64,000 bases of DNA from Fundicoccus ignavus. Its GTDB lineage: Bacteria > Bacillota > Bacilli > Lactobacillales > Aerococcaceae. Positions within the stretch are counted from its first letter, which is position 1; each line of letters begins with the position of its first letter. The translations under genes were made by a program, and so were the position numbers. Under the pieces are notes generated by a model that made no database searches, was not told the DNA's origin, and saw only the letters and a program-made list of their open reading frames with translations. This document shows positions 44,364 through 53,321 of the stretch, piece by piece. The stretch is from the NCBI RefSeq assembly GCF_009659375.1, contig NZ_WJQT01000014.1, forward strand, positions 1 to 64,000, in the 5' to 3' direction.

Positions 44364-45473
44364 TTACTCTGAGCTTTGACTGCTCGTTTCTTCGCTCACT
44401 TCAGAACTCGTTTCATCTTCTGACGAAATTGATTCTAGCGCTGATGAATCAATTGAACTTTCAGCCGTTTCGCTTGTTGGTTCGCTACTACTCGTTTCTT
44501 CTGCTACTAAGGATGTGATGATAATCTGCACATCACTTGTAGTGGGATTTCCACTTACTACATTGGCTGGCAATTCAAGATTCCCCGTCACAGTAGTTGT
44601 TTCAGTTAATGTCGAGACATCAACGATTAAATTAGCAGATGAAATTTGATTCAAGACATTTGTATTTGCTTGAATGGTTGCTTGCGCAGGACCGACAAAC
44701 GCATATTCATAAGCATACTTACTTGTATCCTCGCCCACTGGCACAATCGATAAATCAACATCTTTAACGATTGGAACAACCTCTACATCTGCATCAATTT
44801 CACTAGCACTCGCGTTTACATCTAGTAATTGACCCTCACTGTTTAAAATTTGCAGACGGTATTTCTGTATAAAGTTTTCACTTTGTGGAGTGTCTCGATT
44901 AATTTTAATAAGAACTCTATCAATGTCAGCAATCGTTTCTGCTTTACCAGTCAACGTTACTTCTGAAGGAGACAATGTTATCTCACCTATTTCAAAGCCT
45001 TCTGCTAATAAGTTATCATCCAATTCATACTCAATAGGTAACGTGACAGTTTCACGTCTTGAGATTTGGACAACGTGTCTAACAGGCGTTATCTGATAAT
45101 CAATTTCTTCTGGTAAACCAATCGCGATCAAACGAATTGTTTGACGCCCTGAATCAATTCCGCGAATATCTTCCGTTTGAACAATAAAATCTTCAACGGT
45201 TACTTGTGTAATAATATTACGAGGTCCTGTTAATTTGACTGTCACGCTTTCCGGCATTTCACTAACAAACACATCTTCATCGTGCTCTCCTAAATAAACA
45301 GGCACATTCGAAATCGTTTCACTCGTTTCAATACTCGCAAATTGCTGATTACTGATAGCTTGAAATTGGTCACTATTCTCTGAAGAAACAAACGCATATA
45401 AGAATAAAGCAAAGGCCAAAGAAATAATTCTTACAAACCAAATATTATCAAAAATAGATTCTTTCATCATCAT
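44364..45473 (-). CDS. cdaR: CdaR (YbbR-domain) regulator of diadenylate cyclase, with Ser/Glu-rich tail
   Basis: This 369-aa protein has one N-terminal transmembrane helix (about 11-27) and three to four extracytoplasmic YbbR repeats (about 45-320), each with VxLxG-type strands such as VTVKLTGPRN and VTLTGKAETI. It regulates CdaA in the membrane. The last ~45 residues are almost only Ser, Glu and Thr, a tail not needed for the YbbR fold. It overlaps cdaA by 4 nt. Confidence 0.92.
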   Translation of the reverse strand: MMMKESIFDNIWFVRIISLAFALFLYAFVSSENSDQFQAISNQQFASIETSETISNVPVYLGEHDEDVFVSEMPESVTVKLTGPRNIITQVTVEDFIVQTEDIRGIDSGRQTIRLIAIGLPEEIDYQITPVRHVVQISRRETVTLPIEYELDDNLLAEGFEIGEITLSPSEVTLTGKAETIADIDRVLIKINRDTPQSENFIQKYRLQILNSEGQLLDVNASASEIDADVEVVPIVKDVDLSIVPVGEDTSKYAYEYAFVGPAQATIQANTNVLNQISSANLIVDVSTLTETTTVTGNLELPANVVSGNPTTSDVQIIITSLVAEETSSSEPTSETAESSIDSSALESISSEDETSSEVSEETSSQSSE

Positions 45474-46321
45474 TTACCACCTTTCTGTGTAAACTTGGCA
45501 GTAAAGAAATCGCGTATATCATCAAGTATATCTTGTTCATCTTTATCTTCTTCATTAATCATTAAATACTGGTTTAACAAAATACGCAAGCTCTCTTGGT
45601 CTAAATCACGATGTAAATGGTCATGTTTAACAATGCTGATGCTTCCTGTTTCTTCTGATACGATTAGTGTCAATGCATCAGTGGCCTCACCAAGTCCGAT
45701 TGCTGCACGGTGACGCGTTCCTAATTCCTTAGGAATTAAACTGCTCTCAGACAAAGGCAAATAACATGATGCCGCTGCAATTCGATAGTCCGAAATAATG
45801 ACCGCACCATCGTGCAGAGGTGTATTCGGAACAAATATATTAATCAATAACTGATTACTAATTTCAGAATTCATCGGTGTTCCAGTTTCAATATATTCAT
45901 CTAGTTTTTCATTGGCTTCAATTGAAATCAATGCACCAATTTTTCGTTTCGACATATACAGCAACGCATTCTCTAAGTCATCAATTAATTTTTGACTAGG
46001 ATTCCTTAAGTGCTTACGGTTTCTAAACAAATTACGCCCTAAGTTTTCCAATGCTTTCCTTAGCTCAGGTTGGAATAAAATGATGGACGCAACGACTCCC
46101 CAAGAAATAACCTGGCCAAGCAGCCAATCAATTGTTTGTAAACCTAAAGTGGAACTTATAAATTTGGCTGCGATAATGATTGCGACACCTTTTAAAAGAT
46201 TTAATGCTCTCGTTCCTCGTGCATAAATAATTAGTCGGTAAATAATATACCACACTAAGAGAACGTCTAGAATACTAGATAATGGGCGATTACTAAAAAA
46301 GTTACCTAGCCAATCTATCAC
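45470..46321 (-). CDS. cdaA: membrane diadenylate cyclase CdaA
   Basis: This 283-aa enzyme makes c-di-AMP from two ATP. Three N-terminal helices (about 10-100) precede the DAC domain with the essential DGAVIISDYRIAAA (about 166-179) and GTRHRAAIGL (about 194-203) motifs. Length is typical. It begins the operon cdaA-cdaR-glmM, behind an extended -10 TGTTATAAT (TATAAT at 46391-46386). Confidence 0.97.
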   Translation of the reverse strand: MIDWLGNFFSNRPLSSILDVLLVWYIIYRLIIYARGTRALNLLKGVAIIIAAKFISSTLGLQTIDWLLGQVISWGVVASIILFQPELRKALENLGRNLFRNRKHLRNPSQKLIDDLENALLYMSKRKIGALISIEANEKLDEYIETGTPMNSEISNQLLINIFVPNTPLHDGAVIISDYRIAAASCYLPLSESSLIPKELGTRHRAAIGLGEATDALTLIVSEETGSISIVKHDHLHRDLDQESLRILLNQYLMINEEDKDEQDILDDIRDFFTAKFTQKGGK

Positions 46322-46385
46322 AGTATCACCACCTTAATTTCTTTTATTTTCTGAATATAACTTAGTATTTTTCAGACTCTCCCTA

Positions 46386-46394
46386 ATTATAACA
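46386..46394 (-). promoter_or_regulatory. extended -10 promoter element of cdaA
   Basis: TG-T-TATAAT on the minus strand, 65 bp before the cdaA start; the -35 region is weak. Confidence 0.5.
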
Positions 46395-46441
46395 GTATCG
46401 GGGGAGCTGATAAAGCTTTCTATTGTTACAATAAAAATAAA

Positions 46442-46483
46442 AAACACCTTAAACCGTTCCGTTAGTAGCGGTTTAAAATGTTT
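46442..46483 (-). terminator. terminator of the yidD operon
   Basis: 15-bp stem with two G-U pairs (46442-46456 / 46469-46483) and a T6 run. Confidence 0.7.
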
Positions 46484-46501
46484 TGTGTCGATTATTTTAT
46501 A

Positions 46502-46789
46502 TTAATGATGATGATAATGATCATGATTAATATCATTTATAGTAGACTCTTTAGGGTATTGTCTTTTTAATGTAAAATGGTCTGGCACCGGATCCCGTCC
46601 ACCTTTTACAAAAGGATTACATCGCAGAATACGTACAAAACCCATGATAATACCTTTTAGTGCCCCGTGCTTTTCTACTGCCTGTAGCGTATAACTAGAA
46701 CAAGATGGATAGTATCGACAACTTGGTGGGAAGGCAGGCGATATAAATTTTTGATAAAAACGCACTAAACCTATTATTATTTTCTTCAT
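46502..46789 (-). CDS. yidD: YidD membrane protein insertion factor
   Basis: This 95-aa protein belongs to the YidD family, which helps YidC/SecYEG insert membrane proteins. Its hallmark runs [20 protein letters not shown] (about 12-31), then [12 protein letters not shown] and [15 protein letters not shown] His-rich tail (HDHYHHH) is added. It lies 23 nt after a TVP38 family gene, on the same strand. Confidence 0.93.
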   Translation of the reverse strand: MKKIIIGLVRFYQKFISPAFPPSCRYYPSCSSYTLQAVEKHGALKGIIMGFVRILRCNPFVKGGRDPVPDHFTLKRQYPKESTINDINHDHYHHH

Positions 46790-46812
46790 TTAAACCTTAC
46801 TTTCTTAACAGT

Positions 46813-47421
46813 CTACCAACCGAATAATAAATCGACAAAAAACTGGATGATATTCGATGACATAAACGTAAACACAAACAGTGAGATAGGACGGTAAAAT
46901 AAAATCAATTTAAAAAACTCTTTATAGGTAATTTTTGACATACCCGCAATAATACAAAATATATCATCAGGGAACAATGGCAAAATAAAACCGATGATCA
47001 GTAATTTCTTCAGTCCATTTCCACGATTAATTCTTTCTTTATATTTCTGATAAGTTTCATCATTAATAAATGCTAATAAAAAACCCTCACCAAATCGACG
47101 ACCAAGAAAAAAATTAATACTTGATCCAAGCAACATCCCAATACAATTAAACACAAAGCCCCAGGCATGCCCAAAAATCAAATCACCTATTACATTCGTT
47201 AAGCCAAGTGGGATAATGGGATAAATAATTTGAGATATTTGTACAAGAATGAAAATCAAGGGGCCAAAAATCCCTAAGTTTATCAGTAAATCAGAAAAGC
47301 CACCTTCTGGTCTGAAATAATTCGACTGTAGAATAAAATAAGCACCTAAAATCGTTGCCACCACACCAAATATTGTAGTGCTTCGAATCACTAGTCGCTT
47401 TTGTTCTAAACTTAATGTCAT
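46813..47421 (-). CDS. TVP38/TMEM64-family (DedA-like) membrane protein
   Basis: This 202-aa membrane protein has about six hydrophobic segments and the SNARE-associated domain signatures: GLTNVIGDLIFGHAWGFVFN, then GRRFGEGF and FILPLFPDDIFCIIAGMS. These proteins may scramble or transport lipids. It probably forms an operon with yidD. Confidence 0.85.
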   Translation of the reverse strand: MTLSLEQKRLVIRSTTIFGVVATILGAYFILQSNYFRPEGGFSDLLINLGIFGPLIFILVQISQIIYPIIPLGLTNVIGDLIFGHAWGFVFNCIGMLLGSSINFFLGRRFGEGFLLAFINDETYQKYKERINRGNGLKKLLIIGFILPLFPDDIFCIIAGMSKITYKEFFKLILFYRPISLFVFTFMSSNIIQFFVDLLFGW

Positions 47422-47605
47422 GATTACAGTCTCTCCTTATTTTATTTAAAAGTTCAAGCTCGTTATCTATCAGTATTATATTCTGTTATTCTTAAATAAA
47501 AAAGCGACCTTAGTCCTATTCAAAATCTAATCTTTTAGGTTTTCTCCTATAAATACATTATAATAAACAGTATGCATAACTAAAATAACATAAAGGAGCG
47601 AAATA

Positions 47606-48703
47606 ATGTACCATAATCGCATAAAAAGCCTTATCTTTAATATGAAGAATTTGGGTATTAAAAATTTACTTGTTAGTGATCCAATTAGTATTGATTATTT
47701 GATTGCCTATCATACTGCGCCAGGAGAAAGACTATTATTACTTAATATCAACCAAAATGGTCAATTGAAGTTATACTTAAACAGACTGTTTCCAGCTTTT
47801 GACAATCAAACGCTAGCATCAGCTGTAGAGGTTTATCACTATTCTGATGGTGAACCTGTTTTATACTTGGTAGCCGATCATTTACTTGATGGCCCTACAG
47901 GTATTGATAAAAATTGGCCTAGCCATTTTTTACTGGATTTAATGGCTATTGCAGATAATTTAAAACCCGTAAAGGGTAGTCATCTAATTGACAGCTTACG
48001 CTCAATTAAATCGTCGGAAGAACAAACTATAATGGCTAACGCTTCGGCAAAAAATGATCAAGCTATGGAAGCAATTTTCAAACTTATTGAACAAGGCTTA
48101 CCTGAAGATAAAATGGTTGAACATTTAGCAAATATTTATGTTGAATTAGACTGTGAGGGCTTCTCATTTGAACCAATTATTGCATACGGCGCTAACGGAG
48201 CTGATCCTCATCATGAAACTAACCAAGATCAGCCTCAATTAGGTGATAGTGTGGTAATTGACATTGGTAGCTACTACCAAGGCTACGCTTCTGATATGAC
48301 AAGAACTGTCTTCTATGGACAACCTGACGAAGAATCTTTAACTATATATAACACCGTTCGTGCAGCCAACGAGGCAGCTATCGCTATGATAAAACCTGGT
48401 GTAAAATTCTCGGATATTGATTTGACAGCTCGTCGTATCATTGAAAAAGCAGGTTATGGTCCAAACTTTACACATCGACTTGGTCATTCGATTGGACGCG
48501 AAGTTCATGAAGCTGGTGATGTAAGTCAACATAACCATGATAAAGTTGAAGTGGGTAATGTCTTTTCAATCGAACCAGGTATTTATATTCCAGGTAAAAT
48601 TGGCGTGCGTATTGAAGATTTAGTGATAGTAACTGAATCAGGTTGTAAAGTCTTAAACTCTGTTAGTAAAGAGCCTTTAATTTTTCACCCTAAATCTCTT
48701 TAA
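47606..48703 (+). CDS. M24-family Xaa-Pro dipeptidase
   Basis: This 365-aa aminopeptidase splits Xaa-Pro peptides. The creatinase N-domain is about 1-130; the pita-bread domain carries the five metal ligands: Asp in VIDIGSYYQG, Asp in ASDMTRT, His in THRLGHSIGREVHE, Glu in SIEPGIY and Glu in RIEDL. Length fits PepQ-like enzymes. SD AAGGAG precedes the ATG; the PAP2 gene follows 12 nt later. Confidence 0.93.
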   Translation: MYHNRIKSLIFNMKNLGIKNLLVSDPISIDYLIAYHTAPGERLLLLNINQNGQLKLYLNRLFPAFDNQTLASAVEVYHYSDGEPVLYLVADHLLDGPTGIDKNWPSHFLLDLMAIADNLKPVKGSHLIDSLRSIKSSEEQTIMANASAKNDQAMEAIFKLIEQGLPEDKMVEHLANIYVELDCEGFSFEPIIAYGANGADPHHETNQDQPQLGDSVVIDIGSYYQGYASDMTRTVFYGQPDEESLTIYNTVRAANEAAIAMIKPGVKFSDIDLTARRIIEKAGYGPNFTHRLGHSIGREVHEAGDVSQHNHDKVEVGNVFSIEPGIYIPGKIGVRIEDLVIVTESGCKVLNSVSKEPLIFHPKSL

Positions 48704-48715
48704 GCGGTAACAATC

Positions 48716-49375
48716 ATGAAAAATCACACAGCTAATCTTTATAGGTATTTACTTTATAGTGCTCTAGCAAGTATTCCATTTCTTCTGTTGAGTTATTTAA
48801 TTCTAATCGACAGTCAATGGCTAATCAGTTTTGACACTATCGTCGGACAATTCTTTTACAATTCTGGTTCTGAATCTTTTACACGTAAAGTTGTCATTTT
48901 TACAAGTATTGGCAATGTAAAATCTGTGGTTATTATTGTTATTATCTTAAGTTTATTAATAAGTCTAAGGTATAAACATTGGAAAAAAGCATTATGGTTT
49001 GCTTTAACAGTTTTACTAGGTGCTGGTATAGTAAACAATTTTGTCAAAAATACGTTTGAAAGAACTCGGCCTTTGTTGACACACTTAGTTGAAGAACATA
49101 GTTATTCATTCCCAAGTGGTCATGCAATGGGTGCAATCATTTATATTGGGGCTTTAGCTTTTTTAATATATGAAGCTAATAAAAGCAAAGTTGCTCACCT
49201 AAAATTTTACACAGTAAGTGGGACTTTACTTTTCTCATTACTTATCGCAATGAGTCGACTTTACTTAGGCGTTCATTTTGCTAGTGATGTGATTGCAGGC
49301 TTATCTCTAGGAGCTGCCTTTCTGTTTATTGCGATGGCAATTTACGAAAGATGGCTTGATACGGACCTTTCTTAA
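48716..49375 (+). CDS. PAP2-family membrane phosphatase
   Basis: This 219-aa protein has about six transmembrane segments and the three PAP2 motifs: KNTFERTRP (motif 1), YSFPSGHAMG (motif 2) and SRLYLGVHFASDV (motif 3, catalytic His). It may dephosphorylate undecaprenyl pyrophosphate or phosphatidylglycerol phosphate. The SD is weak, consistent with coupling to the peptidase 12 nt upstream. Confidence 0.92.
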   Translation: MKNHTANLYRYLLYSALASIPFLLLSYLILIDSQWLISFDTIVGQFFYNSGSESFTRKVVIFTSIGNVKSVVIIVIILSLLISLRYKHWKKALWFALTVLLGAGIVNNFVKNTFERTRPLLTHLVEEHSYSFPSGHAMGAIIYIGALAFLIYEANKSKVAHLKFYTVSGTLLFSLLIAMSRLYLGVHFASDVIAGLSLGAAFLFIAMAIYERWLDTDLS

Positions 49376-49486
49376 TGCCTCAGGGTAAAGAGCGTGTTAT
49401 AATTAAGTGAAGATAATGGAATAAATATTCTGACTATAAGCATTTGTTTGTCACTCTGCCAACTATAAAATGAGGAGGAGAGATTG

Positions 49487-49642
49487 ATGAAGGAGCTACT
49501 AAAACAGTATTTCGAAGCTTTCAGCGAAACTTTTCCGTTAGACGAATTTACAGGCACAAAAGAAGAATTAATTGCAGTCATACGTCAGTGTATAGAGTCT
49601 GGTACTCCATACAATTCAAACTACATGGGTGATGATGAGTAG
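49487..49642 (+). CDS. small acidic protein (51 aa), unknown
   Basis: An excellent SD (GAGGAGGAG, about 7 nt) precedes ATG 49487. The product begins MKELLKQYFEAFSETFPL, continues with an alpha-helical KEELIAVIRQCIESG and ends GDDE. Net charge is negative and no membrane segment is seen. The pattern of a KELL...FPL...EEL.xII..C(L/I)ESG core resembles a small Firmicute hypothetical family I cannot name. Repeat copy D starts at its stop codon. Confidence is in the coding call, not in a function. Confidence 0.6.
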   Translation: MKELLKQYFEAFSETFPLDEFTGTKEELIAVIRQCIESGTPYNSNYMGDDE

Positions 49643-49692
49643 CCAGCATAAATACAAAACCTGGTAAATCAACATAAACTTATAATCCCTTA
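49641..49692. repeat. interspersed intergenic repeat, copy D (right end only)
   Basis: The stretch 49661-49692 matches the right end of the family: CTGGTAAATCAACATAAACT followed by TATAATCCCTTA. It is 10 nt from the next terminator stem. Only this end is present. Confidence 0.75.
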
Positions 49693-49701
49693 TACTAAAA
49701 T

Positions 49702-49743
49702 AGAGCAATTACAATTATCTAAGAAAATAATTGTAATTGCTCT
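49702..49743. terminator. bidirectional terminator, perfect 16-bp stem
   Basis: 49702-49717 pairs with 49728-49743; T-rich on the right and A-rich on the left. Confidence 0.85.
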
Positions 49744-49748
49744 TTTTA

Positions 49749-49904
49749 TTATCTACTACCAATGGCTACACCGATTGCAATCCCTATCGCAATCCCTACA
49801 CCAATATTCTTCATTAGGATGCCTATTACAACACCAAGAACCAGACCAATTACCATACCGAGACTACTATTTTTCTTAGTTTTGCGATCTCTCTCATTGC
49901 CCAT
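49749..49904 (-). CDS. small glycine-zipper membrane protein (51 aa)
   Basis: ATG 49904 follows GAGGAG. A charged start (GNERDRKTKKN) is followed by two glycine-spaced hydrophobic helices (about 15-31 and 34-49) with GxxxG-type spacing every four residues, as in glycine-zipper proteins. It ends directly before a terminator. Function unknown. Confidence 0.7.
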   Translation of the reverse strand: MGNERDRKTKKNSSLGMVIGLVLGVVIGILMKNIGVGIAIGIAIGVAIGSR

Positions 49905-49951
49905 TTTGATCACTCCTCGCTAAGCTTAGTGTAGCACGATAATATAAAAAA

Positions 49952-51445
49952 CTAAATAATTTCAACTTGAAAAGCGCCAGCCGTTTCTAATTGTAGTGCT
50001 AATTGCAGTAATTTATACTCATTGCCTTTGGCTGAAGAGAACTGTACACCTAGCGGTAAACCTTCACTTGTTTCATATATGGGTAAACTAATAGCGGGTT
50101 GTCCTGTCAAGTTTTGTTGTTGTGTAAAAGGCGTCCATTCTAATGAGTCCTCAAACATTTTCCAAATTAACGTTTGCTGTTCTTGCGAATTAAAAGTATC
50201 GATATTAGTTAATTTTTGTGATAATTCACTACTTAATTGAAACTGATGCTGTAAAGGGGCCACATCATTTGTCGTAGGCATCAACAAAAAATCGATGTTA
50301 TTTTCGCTGAAAAAGGCTTCACTTTTAACTGTCAAATCATCCCAAAAATTTATTACAGCTGAATATTCCATACCACTAATTCTTAAGCCAGATTGGTATA
50401 AAGCCCAACTCATCAACTCCATATCCTCGATTGTCATCGGCCGCTGCAATACACTTTCAATACTAGCCATCATACTAGCTGTTTCAACGCCGTTCATTTT
50501 GTAGTAACTTTTCATAGCCTTTATTCCATCTACTTCAGGTGCCTTTTGAATGACGTGATGACCTAATTCCTTCAAATGATTAATCGTTAGTTTGACAGCA
50601 TCGATTGCTTTATCATTGACTTTTGAACCAATCGGCGACTCAAGTGTATAAGCAATTGTAAATTTTTCTTTAGGCATCTCTAATTCATTAACTGACATCT
50701 TAGGTAAGATAAAAGGTGATTCAAATTGCTCTATTTGCATGCCTTTTAACAGTGTGAAGGTGTCGTGAACTGATTTTGTCAATGCAAAATTAATTGAAGC
50801 CCCTTGCCACTCACGGTAACTACCAGGACCAACTGGTATGCGTCCACGCGTTGGTTTTAATCCAATTAAACCATTAAAACTGGCGGGTATACGTATTGAG
50901 CCTCCACCATCACTCGCTGTAACGATTGGTACTATACCAGCTTTTAAAGCTGACGCCGCACCACCGCTTGATCCACCTGGATTCCGTGACAAATCTATTG
51001 GAGATTTGACATTCCCATGAAGTTTCGAATCACTTATATTTTTAAACCCAAATTCTGGTGTATTCGTTCTACCCACAATAACAAAACCATTTTCTTCAAT
51101 TTTTTTGACAAAATTATCGGTTTGTTGAGCTAGAGCATTATTGAATAATTTTGAGCCACTTGTACTTGGAAAGTTAGCTTGATTTTGTCCTAAATCTTTT
51201 AATAAGATTGGTACACCATAGAACGGAGCTAAATGCTCTTTTGTTTCCTCGTCCATTTTATTTAAAGCATCATCTAGTTGCTCAGCTCGAGCTAAAGAAG
51301 ACTCAGCTTGTATATTTGTCACCGCATTGAGGACATTATTTAAACTTTCAATATTTTTTAAGGCTGCTTCGACTAGTTGGACACTTGTCATTTTTCCTTC
51401 TTTAATTCTATTTGCATAATAAAGTGCGTCTTTTGTGAATCGCAT
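49952..51445 (-). CDS. amidase (amidase signature family)
   Basis: This ~497-aa enzyme hydrolyses an amide using the Ser-cisSer-Lys triad: Lys in VPILLKDLG (about residue 79), GGSSGGAASAL with the paired Ser, and ASDGGGSIRIPASFNGLIG with the nucleophile Ser. It resembles the broad 6-aminohexanoate/Glu-tRNA amidase relatives but has no gatB/gatC neighbours, so it is a stand-alone amidase. ATG 51445 follows AAGGAGG. Confidence 0.9.
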   Translation of the reverse strand: MRFTKDALYYANRIKEGKMTSVQLVEAALKNIESLNNVLNAVTNIQAESSLARAEQLDDALNKMDEETKEHLAPFYGVPILLKDLGQNQANFPSTSGSKLFNNALAQQTDNFVKKIEENGFVIVGRTNTPEFGFKNISDSKLHGNVKSPIDLSRNPGGSSGGAASALKAGIVPIVTASDGGGSIRIPASFNGLIGLKPTRGRIPVGPGSYREWQGASINFALTKSVHDTFTLLKGMQIEQFESPFILPKMSVNELEMPKEKFTIAYTLESPIGSKVNDKAIDAVKLTINHLKELGHHVIQKAPEVDGIKAMKSYYKMNGVETASMMASIESVLQRPMTIEDMELMSWALYQSGLRISGMEYSAVINFWDDLTVKSEAFFSENNIDFLLMPTTNDVAPLQHQFQLSSELSQKLTNIDTFNSQEQQTLIWKMFEDSLEWTPFTQQQNLTGQPAISLPIYETSEGLPLGVQFSSAKGNEYKLLQLALQLETAGAFQVEII

Positions 51446-51541
51446 CAATCTACCTCCTTATACTTTCTTCAGTTAGTCTACCATATATAATAAAAAACAA
51501 TAAAAAAAACACCTAATTGTCACCCTTGAAAGAAATACTGG

Positions 51542-51570
51542 TTGACACGATTTAATAACTCTGATAATTT
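51542..51570 (+). promoter_or_regulatory. promoter of birA-bioY
   Basis: TTGACA (51542-51547), 17-nt spacer, TAATTT (51565-51570). No clear BirA operator dyad was found. Confidence 0.7.
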
Positions 51571-51607
51571 AGTACTACAAATAGAATTTGGAAGCGAGTG
51601 TTTAGCC

Positions 51608-52603
51608 ATGAGTGTACAAAAAAATGTTTTAGACTATTTATTAAAAAATTCAGATTCACCTATTTCAGGTCAAGCTTTAGCCAGTTCATTCAACGTTTCA
51701 CGCAATGCAATTTGGAAGGCAATCGAACAATTACGTCAACAAGGTTACCAAATTGAAAGCAAAAGAAATCAAGGTTATCAACTAAAAGCAGTTAGTGATG
51801 AATTAGATACGCAACAAATTTCTCTAAATTTATCGGACGTGTGGTCTGATTTATATATTGAAGTACATAAAGAAGTCTCGTCTACAAATGATCTAGCTAA
51901 ACAATTCAGTATTGATTGCCCAGGCAAAAGTGGCCTTTTTATCTCTGAAAAACAGACCCAGGGAAGAGGTAGAAGAGGCAGAGCTTTTCATTCTGAGTTA
52001 AGCAATGGCTTATATTTTTCGTTAGCTGTAAAACCTAATGTCAAAGAAGCACAAGATGTTCCCCGTTATACAATAGCTGCTGCTACAGCTTTAGTACAAA
52101 GTATTGAAGAAACGACAGGATTAAGTGCTCAAATCAAATGGGTGAATGATATATTTTACAAGCAAAAAAAAATTGCTGGAATATTATCAGAAGCTACCAG
52201 TGACCTAGAATTAGGTGGTTTTTCAGCAGTAATCATTGGGATTGGTATCAATTTATCTGGCGACTTTACAGAAGCTAGTTCAGAAGTTCAAGAAGTTGCA
52301 GGTACACTTTTCGAGGACATAATACCTGCTTCATTTAATCGGAATACATTTCTATCCAATTTTTTAAATCATCTCGGAAATTATCATTTAGATTTAACAG
52401 CACCTACCTTTATAGAAATTTATCGTCAACACTTAATGGGACTAAATAAAGAAGTTACTTATTCAATCAATAACGAACAATATTCAGGTATTATTGAAGG
52501 AATTGACCAAGATGGTCATTTAATGGTTAGACAAAGCAATGGCACTATCGACACTTTACTTGGACAAGAAGTTCATTTTTCAAGTAAACAATTCGTGAAG
52601 TAA
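51608..52603 (+). CDS. birA: biotin-protein ligase / biotin repressor
   Basis: This 331-aa protein loads biotin onto carboxylases and may repress biotin genes. It has an N-terminal HTH (residues about 1-65: ISGQALASSFNVSRNAIWKA), the catalytic loop QTQGRGRRGRAFHS (about 122-135), KWVNDI near 180 with the biotin-binding KKIAGILSE, and a C-terminal SH3-like domain (about 275-331). ATG 51608 is chosen. bioY follows 20 nt later. Confidence 0.96.
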   Translation: MSVQKNVLDYLLKNSDSPISGQALASSFNVSRNAIWKAIEQLRQQGYQIESKRNQGYQLKAVSDELDTQQISLNLSDVWSDLYIEVHKEVSSTNDLAKQFSIDCPGKSGLFISEKQTQGRGRRGRAFHSELSNGLYFSLAVKPNVKEAQDVPRYTIAAATALVQSIEETTGLSAQIKWVNDIFYKQKKIAGILSEATSDLELGGFSAVIIGIGINLSGDFTEASSEVQEVAGTLFEDIIPASFNRNTFLSNFLNHLGNYHLDLTAPTFIEIYRQHLMGLNKEVTYSINNEQYSGIIEGIDQDGHLMVRQSNGTIDTLLGQEVHFSSKQFVK

Positions 52604-52623
52604 AGATAACTGGAGGTAAAACA

Positions 52624-53181
52624 TTGAAAACTAAAGAAATAACATTATCGGCATTAATGATTGCTTTGCTAGCAATTTGTTCTCAACTTTCCATACCTAT
52701 CGGCCCTATTCCAATCACCTTACAGACATTCGCAGTCTTATTGATTGGCATGTTAATGCCTACCAAAAATGCGCTAATCGTGACCTCCGCTTATTTAGCA
52801 ATCGGATTAATTGGTTTCCCGGTTTTTGCGAATGGCTCTGGAGGCTTACAATCATTATTAAGTCCAGCTTTTGGCTTTGCTATTGGCTTTATTCCAGCTG
52901 CTGGTATTATGGCAAGCATCTTACACAAATATGAAAAACCCAGTTTATTTCAGTATTTAATTGCTTCTTTTTTCGCGACTTTGGTATTGTACGTCATTGG
53001 TTTATTATATATGACATTTATTTTAAATGTGATATTGAACACTGACTTGTCTGCGATGCAAATTTTTTCTATTGGAATGTTACCGTTTATTCCTGGCGAT
53101 ATTGCCAAAGCATTTTTTAGTGCAATAATCGCGCTAAAATTAAGAGCCCCTTTACAAAACTCGATAAAATTATCATTTTAA
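52624..53181 (+). CDS. bioY: biotin transporter S component
   Basis: This 185-aa integral membrane protein is the biotin-binding ECF S component. It has six hydrophobic segments and the family N-terminus ALMIALLAICSQLSIPIGPI with PITLQTFAVLLIG, then FPVFANGSGGLQ and PFIPGDIAKA near the C-terminus. TTG 52624 is the start (GGAGGT, 8 nt). The ECF module must be encoded elsewhere. With birA it forms a biotin uptake/use unit; no biosynthetic bio genes are present. Confidence 0.96.
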   Translation: MKTKEITLSALMIALLAICSQLSIPIGPIPITLQTFAVLLIGMLMPTKNALIVTSAYLAIGLIGFPVFANGSGGLQSLLSPAFGFAIGFIPAAGIMASILHKYEKPSLFQYLIASFFATLVLYVIGLLYMTFILNVILNTDLSAMQIFSIGMLPFIPGDIAKAFFSAIIALKLRAPLQNSIKLSF

Positions 53182-53249
53182 TGATTTATGCAGCTTAACT
53201 TACGGGCTATGTAAAACTTTAATTGTTTAGATGATTATGTGAAAATAAA

Positions 53250-53285
53250 AGAGCAGTAAACCTATTTGTTAAGGTTCACTGCTCT
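53250..53285. terminator. bidirectional terminator after bioY and the thiamine-precursor operon
   Basis: 14-bp stem with one G-U pair (53250-53263 / 53272-53285), T-rich on both outer sides. Confidence 0.8.
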
Positions 53286-53321
53286 TTTAATACATTTAAT
53301 TAAAACTTAGTCGAATAGAAT

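Noticed and set aside
49372-49581. 69-aa minus-strand frame opposite the small plus-strand gene
   Set aside because: No SD; the plus strand has an excellent SD and a sensible product at 49487.
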